From: Acidobacteriota bacterium
GTDB taxonomy: Bacteria > Acidobacteriota > Terriglobia > Acidiferrales > UBA7541
Length of the DNA: 64,000 nucleotides
NCBI GenBank assembly: GCA_003154775.1
Contig: PMES01000026.1
Location: forward strand, 62,001 to 126,000
Reading direction: 5' to 3'
Made by a program: the position numbers and the translations under genes. Shown piece by piece: positions 9,856 to 18,275 of this stretch (positions within the stretch are counted from its first letter, which is position 1; every line of letters starts with the position of its first letter). Below the pieces are notes generated by a model. It was not told where the DNA came from and made no database searches. It saw nothing but the letters and a program-made list of their open reading frames with translations.

Positions 9856-10521
9856 ATGGAACGTCACTTTGAAAAGGACTTGAACGAACTGAAAGAGCGG
9901 CTGCTGTGGATGGGCAGCCTGGCGGAGCGCGCCGTACACCAATCCGTGCACGCGGTGCTGGATACCGATGAGCAACTGGCCAAGCGGGTGCTGGACGAAG
10001 AAGATGCCATCAACGAGCTGCAACTGGAGGTTGACGACCGGGTCGTGCAACTGCTGGCGCTGCACCAATTGATGGCGGCGGACCTGCGCTTTGTGCTGGC
10101 AGTTTCACGGATCAACAACGACCTGGAACGCATCGGCGATCAGGCCGTGAACATCGCACAAGGCGCGTTGCGGATTCTGCGGCATCCCCGGGTGAAGCCC
10201 TACGTGGATTTGCCGCGGATGACGGAGTTGGTGGAAGAACAGGTGAGGAACGCTTTGAACGCGGTGGTGCGGCGCGATGTGGAGCTGGCGCAGAAGGTGA
10301 TGGCGACGGACGACCAGGTGGATCATTACCGGGACCAGATTTTCCGCGAACTGCTCACTTATATGATGGGCGATTCGAGCGTGGTCTTTCCCGCGTTTGA
10401 GTTGATTCTGGTGGCGAAAAATCTGGAGCGGATTGGCGACCACGCTACGAATATCGCGGAAGACGTGATCTACATCGTGCAGGGGCAGGATATCCGGCAT
10501 CCGTCGGTGGACCGGCGGTAA
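9856..10521 (+). CDS. phoU: Phosphate signalling protein PhoU (second copy)
   Basis: Standard-length PhoU of 221 aa with two metal-binding bundles (NNDLERIGDQAVNIAQ near residue 90, NLERIGDHATNIAEDVIY near 195). It lies 65 bp after pstB, the classical position, so it is the canonical PhoU. The copy at 2542 is clearly a paralogue: its motifs are conserved but the rest of the protein differs. Confidence 0.95.
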   Translation: MERHFEKDLNELKERLLWMGSLAERAVHQSVHAVLDTDEQLAKRVLDEEDAINELQLEVDDRVVQLLALHQLMAADLRFVLAVSRINNDLERIGDQAVNIAQGALRILRHPRVKPYVDLPRMTELVEEQVRNALNAVVRRDVELAQKVMATDDQVDHYRDQIFRELLTYMMGDSSVVFPAFELILVAKNLERIGDHATNIAEDVIYIVQGQDIRHPSVDRR

Positions 10522-10548
10522 AGCGGCAGCTCGCGAAGAGCGTGAAGG

Positions 10549-12267
10549 TCAGGCTCTTGCGGAGCCGCGATTCCGGGCAACGAGCAGCAAGACGACCGTC
10601 AGCAAGATACTCAACAGCGAAATTAGAAGGCCCAAGGTGCGATCCGGAGTGCGTGCAAAGCGCACGTGGATTGTGGAACTCCCCGCAGCGATGGGGATGA
10701 CCATCTGATCGCAGTTGTCCAGGCGGCCGGGGACGATGGGCGCGCCGTTTACCTCGACTCGCCATGCGGGATAGTTGAGCAGGCGCAGGGCCAGGCGCGC
10801 AGGCGCCGGGGAATCGACGCGTAGAGATTTATCCTCCGTGGTCCATTTCTCAATTTGAACGTGGGCGTCCGGGGCGCGCGCATTTTCGGGCTCGGCAGGA
10901 AGAATCTTTGTTGTCGGGGCATCGAGTGGAAGGTCCAGGTGGTCATCACCGAGGGGATCATATTCGTCCGTGCCATCAAAGCCCGTTTCATCCGTGATAG
11001 CCGCCTGGAGAGTGGGTATTTCATCGGGATCCCACCAGGTGTTGTTCACCAGAAAATGGGCCAGGGGGACGGAAAGAAGCAGAAGAAGAATGAGCCAGGC
11101 CCATCCGCGGCGCTTCTGGAGGGCGCCGGCGAGAAAACAGGCGCCGACGAGGGCGAGAATGGACATCCAGCGCCAGGGAAACTGAACGAAGCGAAGTTTA
11201 GGCAAGAAGTTCCACAGTGGGGTAGTGAAGCGGAGCATGAGAAGGGTGGCCGCAGAAGCAAGAACCAGAAGCGCGAGCCAGGCTTTCCGGCGAGGGTCGC
11301 CAGAATTGGCGAAGGAGGCAAAGCGACGGGAGATCAGGGGCGCAACAGCGCAAAGCAGAAAGAGGAGGATTGCGCAGAAGGAAGCGATCCAGTTGAACCA
11401 AGTGTGCTCCGGATCGGCGATGTAGGTGAAGAGGAAATTCTGGAAGGGCAGAAGGCCGCTGGCGAGGGCTTGGCCGATGTTGACCCAACGCTGTTCGTAG
11501 GCTGCAGGAATCAGATAAAAGGAGGTCAGGCCAAAACCCAGCAGGAGCCCGCAAACAGTGCGAAAAGCCATCTTCCACGAGCGCTGAGTGATCGCCGCCC
11601 AAGCGAATACAAGAGCCAGGGAATAGCTGGCGATGACACCGGCGGGGGCGTTGGTGAGCCAAACAGCCGCAAACGGAATAGCGAAGGAGGCAAGCGGAGA
11701 AGATTTGGGTGAAGGTGGGTCGAGGAGATTGGCGAGGCGGAGGGCGGCCAGAAGCAAAAGGGGGAAGATGGCGCAGGCGAGCTGCTCGGCAAAGTCGCTG
11801 CGGATGTAAGTAAGCAGGAGCGCATTGGGATTTATGACGTAGCAGGCGGCGCCGAGGATGGCCGCGCGTTCGCTGGCGAGCCGGCGGAGTAGCAAGAATG
11901 CCGAGAAGCCCGCGAAGGTCTGCACCAGAACGATAAACACAAGAGGGATCCACATCCCGGGAAGGACCAGGCTGAGGGCGGCGCCGAGAATCCAGGAAAG
12001 CGGCGGATAAAAGATGAAGCGCGGTTCGCCGAAGCCGTGGTTCATCCAGGCAGTCCAGCGCGGATAGACAATGCCTTGCTTCCACTGAAAGGCGGTGTCC
12101 AGCCAGGAAGAGGCATGGAATTCAAAATCGTGGCCAGAGGCGCTGCCCAGCCAAAAGAATGGCAAGACGATGGCTACGGAAAGGAAAAAGAAAATGGCGG
12201 CGGCGATGGCCCAGGCTGGAATTCGAGGCTTCGCGTGAAGGGGCGGAGATGGAAGAGGACTTGTCAT
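10549..12267 (-). CDS. Large membrane protein, PTPS-related/GT-C-like family
   Basis: 572-aa protein with about 11 hydrophobic helices from residue 18 to about 440, then a soluble C-terminal segment and a final helix near residues 545-568. The first loop has the pattern GHDFEFHASSW and GIVYPRWTAWMNHGFGEP, resembling the membrane family called 6-pyruvoyl-tetrahydropterin-synthase-related, whose layout is like GT-C glycosyltransferases and YfhO. The likely role is lipid-linked sugar transfer in the envelope; the substrate is unknown. It is convergent with phoU and not part of the pho operon. Confidence 0.6.
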   Translation of the reverse strand: MTSPLPSPPLHAKPRIPAWAIAAAIFFFLSVAIVLPFFWLGSASGHDFEFHASSWLDTAFQWKQGIVYPRWTAWMNHGFGEPRFIFYPPLSWILGAALSLVLPGMWIPLVFIVLVQTFAGFSAFLLLRRLASERAAILGAACYVINPNALLLTYIRSDFAEQLACAIFPLLLLAALRLANLLDPPSPKSSPLASFAIPFAAVWLTNAPAGVIASYSLALVFAWAAITQRSWKMAFRTVCGLLLGFGLTSFYLIPAAYEQRWVNIGQALASGLLPFQNFLFTYIADPEHTWFNWIASFCAILLFLLCAVAPLISRRFASFANSGDPRRKAWLALLVLASAATLLMLRFTTPLWNFLPKLRFVQFPWRWMSILALVGACFLAGALQKRRGWAWLILLLLLSVPLAHFLVNNTWWDPDEIPTLQAAITDETGFDGTDEYDPLGDDHLDLPLDAPTTKILPAEPENARAPDAHVQIEKWTTEDKSLRVDSPAPARLALRLLNYPAWRVEVNGAPIVPGRLDNCDQMVIPIAAGSSTIHVRFARTPDRTLGLLISLLSILLTVVLLLVARNRGSARA

Positions 12268-12365
12268 CGAGGATTCATGGAATTGTAACCGGAGATGGGG
12301 TTGCGCGGCGACCCTGGGCGAAGCGGGTGCTGGCAGGTTCGAATTGAGAGCTAATACACGCGATT

Positions 12366-12467
12366 ATGAGCAGCGTAAGCACAGGTGTTGAGCCCATCAT
12401 TGAGGCGCGCAAGCTGGGAAAATTCTATCCACAACCGGATGGCGGACGCATCCAGGTGATCGCGCCG
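12366..12467 (+). pseudogene. 5' remnant of an ABC transporter ATP-binding gene
   Basis: An ATG at 12366 opens 34 codons reading as the extreme N-terminus of an ABC ATPase (IEARKLGKFYPQPDGGRIQVIAP), just where families of the nitrate/sulfonate or LolD type begin. Walker A and everything after are missing: at about 12467 the sequence switches into an inverted amidohydrolase gene and the frame stops at 12494. Confidence 0.65.
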
Positions 12468-13108
12468 TATTTGTGGTCGAGGCGAACAGCATAGCGCGCT
12501 TCGTCCGGGCCGTTGATTACGCCCTCGAGCGGACCGGACTCGTGGCCAAAGAGGCCCTGGCGAAAACCATCCTGAAAATCGCAGTGTCCTCCGGTGGAGC
12601 CCAAGGCATGCACGGTGACGAGCATGCGGGGTCCCGGCACAACGCCGTCGCGAATGGCGTTGCGCAGGCCAACATCGAAGTAATCGGTGGAGCCGACGTC
12701 GCGAACGGTGGTGAAGCCGGCCATCAAGGTGACGCGGGCGTTGACACTGGCGTCCAAGGCCTGTTCCGCGACCGTTTTTTCCAGTCGATTCAATTCCGCC
12801 TGGCGGAAATCGTCGGAAAAGGGCATGGTGAGATGGGTATGCGCGTCGATGAAGCCAGGCAGAAGGGTGGCATCGCCGGAATCGATCACTTCTGCACCCG
12901 CGGGGATATTTGCGGAGGCGCCTACAGCGACGATTTTCCCGTCAGCGATCACGACGAGGCCGGGAGTAACCAGGGCATTGCTCTTGCCATCAAAAAGACG
13001 AGCAGCCTTCAAGACGTAGGTTCTGTTGGTTGGCTGTTGTCCCTGTCCATAACCCGGCGCCCAGAAAAAGAAGAGCAAGAGAAGGACGCGCAGAAGTGTG
13101 TTTCGCAT
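12462..13108 (-). pseudogene. Amidohydrolase, 3' truncated
   Basis: Metal-dependent amidohydrolase (imidazolonepropionase/prolidase-like, exported). It has a signal peptide (1-23) and the zinc motif DAHTH in PGFIDAHTHL near residue 88. Members are usually about 400-430 aa, but this frame ends at 227 aa. The homology-like sequence stops after HKYGA, where the family continues toward further metal ligands; the last 14 or so residues (ITWMRPPSGCG) are out-of-context readthrough of the ABC remnant's opposite strand. The remaining metal ligands are lost, so the product is unlikely to be active. Confidence 0.75.
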
Positions 13109-13286
13109 GGTCTGCTCTCCAGAAAATCCGTCCGTCGAGACGGCAGGGAGACTGTACCGTGACCGCCAAGAATGTCAAGAAGCATCGGCGGTGAAACGGG
13201 AAACACGCGAAACTCGGGACACTGCCGCGCGAGAAGCAGAAACGCTGGTGGACCACCTTTGCCAATAGGTAGAATCGGAGAGCCGA

Positions 13287-13697
13287 ATGGAAGCGGTCCC
13301 TGTGAAATTCAAAGTAGAAAGAACGCGCAATACTGTGGACAGTTGGCGAACGGGCGTGATTTTCGTTTTTCTGGGACTTGCCCTCATCTCTTCATCTGGC
13401 GCATGCTCCGCGAAAGCACAAAACAAGAAAAATGACTGCGGGCACCCGCCAAAGATTCTTTCCCAGCCAAGATTTTACGACGAGGACCGAGCGAAGTGGA
13501 AAGGTAAACCCGTAACGGGCGAAATCGCGATAGTCATAAGCGAGGCAGGTGACGTCATTGAGGCACGAGTATCAGCCGCTTCCCCAAAGGAAGCGACGGA
13601 AGCTCTGCTCAACGCTGCAAAGCGGATGAAATTCGAGCCTCGGCACGGATGCGGCGAGTTGAAGACAGAAATCCACTTTAGCCCCGGCGAAAAATAA
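13287..13697 (+). CDS. TonB C-terminal-domain-like protein
   Basis: 136-aa protein. One hydrophobic segment (residues 23-43) acts as signal or anchor, followed by a TonB-C-like fold: GEIAIVISEAGDVIEARVSA and AAKRMKFEPRHGCGE match the pattern in which strands end with a W/K-F-x-P element. A Cys pair (C49, and C in HGCGE) may form a disulfide. The lack of a Pro-rich linker argues against a full TonB energy transducer; it is more likely one of the stand-alone periplasmic TonB-C proteins common in Acidobacteriota. Confidence 0.55.
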   Translation: MEAVPVKFKVERTRNTVDSWRTGVIFVFLGLALISSSGACSAKAQNKKNDCGHPPKILSQPRFYDEDRAKWKGKPVTGEIAIVISEAGDVIEARVSAASPKEATEALLNAAKRMKFEPRHGCGELKTEIHFSPGEK

Positions 13698-13796
13698 GGA
13701 ATGTTCCGGAAAAGCGGAACACCATCTATTGAGAAACCCGTCACTCTAGGGGCAGGTTAGGGCAGCGGTAGAAGACGAAGGAAAGGAGTTCTTGCG

Positions 13797-14126
13797 ATGG
13801 GGAACCACGTTTGTCCGTTGTGCTTTGCGAAGGTGCCGCGAACGCTGATCCTGACGAAAACGCTGGAGGTGAATTGCCCGGCGTGCCACGCAGAGCTGGA
13901 GGTTTCCCGCGGCAGCCGAGTGCTGGCCTCGTTCGTGGGAATCCTGGCAGCATTCGTGGCGGTGCACCTGGGTGGGCAGGCAAGTGGAACAGCCGGATGG
14001 ACTTTGCCGATTGTGGCGGCGGTTGTGTCTTTTGGAGTTTGCTCCGCCTTGGTCCTGATTCTGTTCTCCGAGTTGGCGGTGCGTCCAAAGATTTCTCCCA
14101 CTGCTTTTCCACATATTCACGCGTAA
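13797..14126 (+). CDS. Small zinc-ribbon membrane protein
   Basis: 109 aa. The N-terminal CPLC (residues 6-9) and CPAC (28-31) pairs form a zinc ribbon, followed by two transmembrane helices (about 43-63 and 70-93). I do not recognise a specific family. It stands in a run of small rightward genes; function unknown. Confidence 0.6.
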   Translation: MGNHVCPLCFAKVPRTLILTKTLEVNCPACHAELEVSRGSRVLASFVGILAAFVAVHLGGQASGTAGWTLPIVAAVVSFGVCSALVLILFSELAVRPKISPTAFPHIHA

Positions 14127-14178
14127 CAGCCCTTCCGTACTATTGACCCTGCGGTGCCCCCCTCGGAGACTGCTTAGG

Positions 14179-14517
14179 ATGGCCTCCTATTCGCATTTTC
14201 TGGGGCGCAAGGTCACCGTGCAATACCGCGCGGGCGATATTCTTGTGCCTGCTTCCGGGACATTTGTGGCGGATTCCGGGCGGTCCATATTCCTGGAACA
14301 GCACATCGAGCAGCGCGGGAAGCGCAGCTATTTTCGCTGGGAGATTCCTTACGGCTACATTCACCGCATCGAGGAAGTGAGCGAACCCCAGCCGGATGCC
14401 GCTGCAGAGCCAGCGCCCGAGCTTCCCGATCGTCTGGCCGCGGCGGCTGGCGCTGCACAAGCGCCCCCGGAGACGCCTTCGATCCTGCGATTGCCGCGAC
14501 GCCCCAAAACCGCCTGA
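14179..14517 (+). CDS. Conserved hypothetical protein
   Basis: 112-aa soluble protein. The first 70 residues (VTVQYRAGDILVPASG, RSIFLEQHI, IPYGYIHRIEEV) look like a small beta-barrel; the C-terminal 40 residues are Pro/Ala-rich and probably disordered. The ATG at 14179 has AGGA-like sequence close upstream. No known family recognised. Confidence 0.5.
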   Translation: MASYSHFLGRKVTVQYRAGDILVPASGTFVADSGRSIFLEQHIEQRGKRSYFRWEIPYGYIHRIEEVSEPQPDAAAEPAPELPDRLAAAAGAAQAPPETPSILRLPRRPKTA

Positions 14518-14615
14518 ACTGCTGAGCTTTCCTACACCACAACGAAGAATCGGCTACAATCTGTTGGCATTCGCGCGCTAGCTGAACAAATGCACGGAGC
14601 GCCAGGAGGGTTTCT

Positions 14616-15509
14616 GTGAGTAATTCTGCGACCCCACGAAGAATAGGCTTGATTGGACTTGGGTTGATGGGCCGGCCGATGGGCATGAACCTGCTGAAAG
14701 CGGGGCACAAGTTGACAGTGTGGAACCGCACGGCGTCGCGAGCTCAGGAATTGGTAGCGGCGGGTGCGAGTCTGGCGAAGACGCCGCGAGAGGCAGCGGC
14801 CGGGGCGGAAATTCTGCTGACGATGGTGAGCGATCCGCCGGCGCTCGAGGAGGTGCTCTGGGGCCACGAAGGGAGGAACGACGGAGCGCTTGGCGGGTTA
14901 CGAGCCGGGAGCATTTACATTGATTCGAGCACCGTCTCTCCAGCGCTGGTGCGGAAAATTGCGGCCGCGTGCGCGGAGCGGCGGGTGCGGTTTCTGGATG
15001 CGCCGGTGACGGGCGGGGATTGGGGTGCGCGCGAAGGGAATCTGGTGTTCATGATCGGCGGAGACGCGGCGACGTTGAAGGAAGTGGAGCCGATCCTTGG
15101 AGTGATGGGCAAGAAGTGGTTTCACCTGGGGCCGAATGGCGCGGGTCAAACCATTAAGCTGGCGATGAACGGGATCCTGGCGCTGCAGGTTGGGGCAATG
15201 GCCGAAGCGCTGGCGCTGGTCACGCGAGCGGGGTTGCAGGGAGAGCAACTTATCGAGGTGATGCAGGCGAGCATGGCGCGTTCCGGCGTGCTGGATGTGA
15301 AATCACCGTTGATGGTCAAGGGCGATTTCAAGCCGAGCTTTCCATTGCGGCTGATGCACAAGGATCTTGGACTGATGCTGGATTTGGCAAATCAACTTGG
15401 AGTGGCGTTGCCGGCTACGGCGGCGGCGCGTGAAGTGTACAGCTACGTCAAAGGAGAAGCGAAGGAAGACGTGGATTATTCGGCGGTGATGCGATTTTGG
15501 AAGAGGTAG
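14616..15509 (+). CDS. NAD(P)-dependent beta-hydroxyacid dehydrogenase (3-hydroxyisobutyrate dehydrogenase family)
   Basis: 297-aa oxidoreductase. The Rossmann motif GLIGLGLMGRPM is at residues 10-21, the substrate-loop motif DAPVTGGDWGA near 128, and the catalytic Lys is in GAGQTIKLAMN near 183. The variant TGGDWGA differs from the usual SGG and, with NLLKAGH, resembles glyoxylate/succinic-semialdehyde reductase-like members. The GTG start has AGGAGGG 5 nt upstream. The substrate cannot be fixed from sequence. Confidence 0.85.
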   Translation: MSNSATPRRIGLIGLGLMGRPMGMNLLKAGHKLTVWNRTASRAQELVAAGASLAKTPREAAAGAEILLTMVSDPPALEEVLWGHEGRNDGALGGLRAGSIYIDSSTVSPALVRKIAAACAERRVRFLDAPVTGGDWGAREGNLVFMIGGDAATLKEVEPILGVMGKKWFHLGPNGAGQTIKLAMNGILALQVGAMAEALALVTRAGLQGEQLIEVMQASMARSGVLDVKSPLMVKGDFKPSFPLRLMHKDLGLMLDLANQLGVALPATAAAREVYSYVKGEAKEDVDYSAVMRFWKR

Positions 15510-15631
15510 TTTCGGCGGCTATTAAAGCAGCGAAACGTCACGTATGTTGATTTAAAAATGCACGAAATAAAAGCGGGGCAGATTGTGCCTGCTCCACTTC
15601 ATTTTTCAAAGTGCGGCGTGAACGGACGAAG

Positions 15632-16645
15632 CTACTTGAGCGGCCTCGGCGAGAAAAAGCCGATGGCAAGGTCGCGCGAGGTGCGCAGGCCGGAGGGCGC
15701 TTCAAGAATCGCCGGGATGGAGTTGACGGCCACAGAGGCTGTGGCGATGTCCCCCTGGGAGCCGCCTGGAATGACCAGGCTGATATTCGGGTGACCCTTG
15801 AGTTCGATGGTGTCGGCGGGATCCTTCGCGCCCACGTACATTTGAAGCTCCATGTAGATGAGTTCCTTGCCGGCAGAAAGCCCGCGGGCAATTTGGTGGA
15901 CGCCGGCGGCTTGCCCGGCTTCGATGGTGAGGAATTCCGTCTTTATGTGCTCGGTTGCGACTTTAGGTTCAATCGTTTCGATGATTTCGTCGACGGGCAG
16001 ACCCAGGCTGTCCGCGACCATCGCAACGGATTCAGGCAGGCCGACGTGCTTGATGACGCCTTCCTTCACCTTGGCGCGAAACTCTTCCACGGTCATGCCG
16101 GCGCCGATCTTCTTTTGCAAAGGCAATCGGCGCTTCGAAGCATCAACGATGCGCAGCGCTTTAGCGTGCTCGATGCGCTGGGAAACAGCCGCCAGGGTCA
16201 CGACCAGCTTATCCATGACGAAGCCGGGATTCACTCCGGTACCGACCAACGCGACGCCCGCATCCTTGGCCGCTTTGTCTAGTTTTTCGGCCAACTCAGG
16301 ATAGGTGCGATAGGGATAGGAGAGCTCTTCGCAGGTGGAAACGACACAGGAGCCAACGTCCAAACAGGCAAGAAGCTGATCCATGACCTTTGGCAGAGAC
16401 GACGAAGTTGTGTGCATGACGACATCCGCCGACTGCTCCAAAACGCCCCGGGCGTCGCCCGAAACCCGGATGCCCCACGGGGCATCAGCGGCGCCAACCA
16501 CCTCCCCGAGATCTTTACCTACTTTGGAGGGGTCCGTATCGATGGCGCCGACCAGGGTGATCGCTTCTTTCTCGCGAAGCAGCTTCACGATGGACGCCCC
16601 AATGGGGCCGATTCCGTACTGGATGGCGCGAATTTTCTTTTTCAC
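15632..16645 (-). CDS. DapB-like dehydrogenase (2,4-diaminopentanoate dehydrogenase type)
   Basis: 337-aa protein with an N-terminal Rossmann fold (YGIGPIGASIVKLL, residues 10-23) and a dihydrodipicolinate-reductase-type C-terminal half. It is longer than true DapB (about 270 aa) and lacks its KKAPSGTA motif, so lysine biosynthesis is unlikely. The architecture fits amine dehydrogenases such as 2,4-diaminopentanoate dehydrogenase. No ornithine-fermentation genes are nearby. Convergent with the preceding dehydrogenase. Confidence 0.65.
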   Translation of the reverse strand: MKKKIRAIQYGIGPIGASIVKLLREKEAITLVGAIDTDPSKVGKDLGEVVGAADAPWGIRVSGDARGVLEQSADVVMHTTSSSLPKVMDQLLACLDVGSCVVSTCEELSYPYRTYPELAEKLDKAAKDAGVALVGTGVNPGFVMDKLVVTLAAVSQRIEHAKALRIVDASKRRLPLQKKIGAGMTVEEFRAKVKEGVIKHVGLPESVAMVADSLGLPVDEIIETIEPKVATEHIKTEFLTIEAGQAAGVHQIARGLSAGKELIYMELQMYVGAKDPADTIELKGHPNISLVIPGGSQGDIATASVAVNSIPAILEAPSGLRTSRDLAIGFFSPRPLK

Positions 16646-16822
16646 GGTCGTCTCCGATTCCTTCCTAACTGAGAACGCACAGAGCGGAATTTCGCTGAGA
16701 GCGAACCTTCAAGGATAGTGGAATTCGCCGGGCCATTCAATCGGGGCACGTTTCTTGCCGACCGCGGGGAGCCAACGCATAATGGTGGCAACGGCGGCCC
16801 GGGTCACAGGAGGAATATGACC

Positions 16823-17113
16823 ATGAAGGCACAGAAGTTGAGCGATAGCGAAATCCAAAGCCAACTGAAAAAGACAGAAGGATGGGGCCTGGTGAATGGG
16901 AAATTGCACCGCGCGTTCGAGTGCAAGGATTTTGCGGCCGCCTTTGGGAAAATGACGCAGGTGGCGCTGGCTGCGGAGTCCATGAATCACCATCCGGAAT
17001 GGTTTAACGTGTGGAACAAGGTGGTGATCGACCTGAACACGCACAGCGTCCAGGGGATCAGCAATCTGGATTTCGAGCTGGCGGGGAAAATCAATGAGAT
17101 ATTCGGCAGCTAA
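16823..17113 (+). CDS. 4a-hydroxytetrahydrobiopterin dehydratase (pterin-4-alpha-carbinolamine dehydratase)
   Basis: PCD/DCoH-family enzyme of 96 aa that dehydrates 4a-hydroxytetrahydropterin during cofactor recycling. The active-site motif MNHHPEWFNVWNKV and the downstream THSVQGISNLD are diagnostic. The start at 16823 gives 9 nt to AGGAGG (16808-16813); the ATG at 16817 would leave only 3 nt. No phenylalanine hydroxylase is in the window, so the partner enzyme lies elsewhere or the protein serves molybdopterin-type chemistry. Confidence 0.92.
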   Translation: MKAQKLSDSEIQSQLKKTEGWGLVNGKLHRAFECKDFAAAFGKMTQVALAAESMNHHPEWFNVWNKVVIDLNTHSVQGISNLDFELAGKINEIFGS

Positions 17114-17131
17114 ATTCTTTCTGACGCTCGC

Positions 17132-18112
17132 ATGATCGGCGCCCATCAACCCGAAAAGCGCCGGCGCGGGCGGCTACTCATCACCGCACGATGGCTGGCG
17201 GCGATGGTGGTTCTTGGGATACTGCTGCATTTTCTGCCGTTGCACCTGCTCAGTGAAGCGATTCAGCGCGTACCGCTGACGCGATTTATCATCATCCTGA
17301 TCGGCTACCTGCTGGCGCACGTCGTTGGGGTGGCGAAATGGCGCATGGTGGTCAACGCGGCCGGCGCGCAGCTCGATTACCGAACCAGTGCTCAGTGTTA
17401 TGCCGGTGGCCTGTTCGCGACGTTGTTTCTGCCCTCGATCATTGGCGGAGACATGGTGCGTTTGGCGGTCGGCCTGCGCCGCAGTCCGAATCCTGCGGCC
17501 GTGCTTGCCGGAAATGTGGCCGATCGTTTTCTGGATATGAGCGCGCAAGCAGGCCTGGTGCTGCTGGGGATTCTGCTTCTGCCGGGTAGCGTTCCGATGG
17601 CGTTGCGGAATCAAGCGCGGCATGTGGTGTACGTCTTTGCGGGAGTCGCCGCAATCGCGATTGTGCTGCTGGGCCTATCGTACCGGGCATTGCTGCGGGG
17701 ACGTTCCGTAAGGTTTCGGCGACGGCTCGCGCGACTGCGTTTTGCGCTACGCAGCGTCTCCCGGCGCCCCCATGTTTTGTTCTTCGGATGGATTCTGGGG
17801 ACAGCGATACAAACCACGTTTCTCACACTGACTGCGCTGCTGGCCATTTCCTGCGGGCTGTTCCTTCCACTGCGGGATTGGTTTTTTGCGTGGCCGCTGG
17901 CAAAGCTTGCGGCGCTTCTGCCGCTGACCCAAGGTGGGATTGGAGTAAGAGAAGCGGCGCTGGTGGGGCTGCTGTCTCCTTTTGGTGCAGCTCCCCATCT
18001 CATACTTGCCGCAGGACTTGTCTGGGAAGGAGTGGTCATTCTGGGGGGTATTGTGGCGGGCATTACAGCCTTTCTTCTTGGCCGCAGGGAAGCTACGCCG
18101 GAAAGGCTTTAA
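17132..18112 (+). CDS. Flippase-like membrane protein (lysylphosphatidylglycerol synthase TM family)
   Basis: 326 aa with about eight transmembrane helices, belonging to the LPG_synthase_TM/UPF0104 group. The conserved features seen are the LPSIIGGDMVRLAV stretch near residue 100 (GGD motif) and the C-terminal PLTQGGIGVREAALVGLL. Members move or modify lipids or polyprenyl-linked sugars. No soluble aminoacyl-transferase domain is attached, so it is not a full MprF. Confidence 0.75.
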   Translation: MIGAHQPEKRRRGRLLITARWLAAMVVLGILLHFLPLHLLSEAIQRVPLTRFIIILIGYLLAHVVGVAKWRMVVNAAGAQLDYRTSAQCYAGGLFATLFLPSIIGGDMVRLAVGLRRSPNPAAVLAGNVADRFLDMSAQAGLVLLGILLLPGSVPMALRNQARHVVYVFAGVAAIAIVLLGLSYRALLRGRSVRFRRRLARLRFALRSVSRRPHVLFFGWILGTAIQTTFLTLTALLAISCGLFLPLRDWFFAWPLAKLAALLPLTQGGIGVREAALVGLLSPFGAAPHLILAAGLVWEGVVILGGIVAGITAFLLGRREATPERL

Positions 18113-18137
18113 TTTTTCTAAGATTCGCGAATAGTTC

Positions 18138-18166
18138 TTGACACTCCCATAACAGACTCCGACAAT
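18138..18166 (+). promoter_or_regulatory. Sigma70-like promoter for the pseudo-receiver gene
   Basis: TTGACA (18138-18143), 17-bp spacer, GACAAT (18161-18166), 110 bp before the ATG at 18276. The consensus -35 and ideal spacing make it a good candidate; the two signalling genes downstream would share this transcript. Confidence 0.55.
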
Positions 18167-18275
18167 AGCATTCCCCTCCTCAAGTATCCCCTTCTTGTAT
18201 GTTGACGCAGTCGTTAACTTGGCCGGCTGCCGCCAGACTCATGTAGCTTTCATTGCTGATGAAAGGGATGGGGCC

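Noticed and set aside
10855-11712. 285-codon plus-strand frame opposite the membrane protein gene
   Set aside because: Composition is Gly/Glu/Lys-rich without hydrophobic pattern; it is the complement of transmembrane codons, not a gene.
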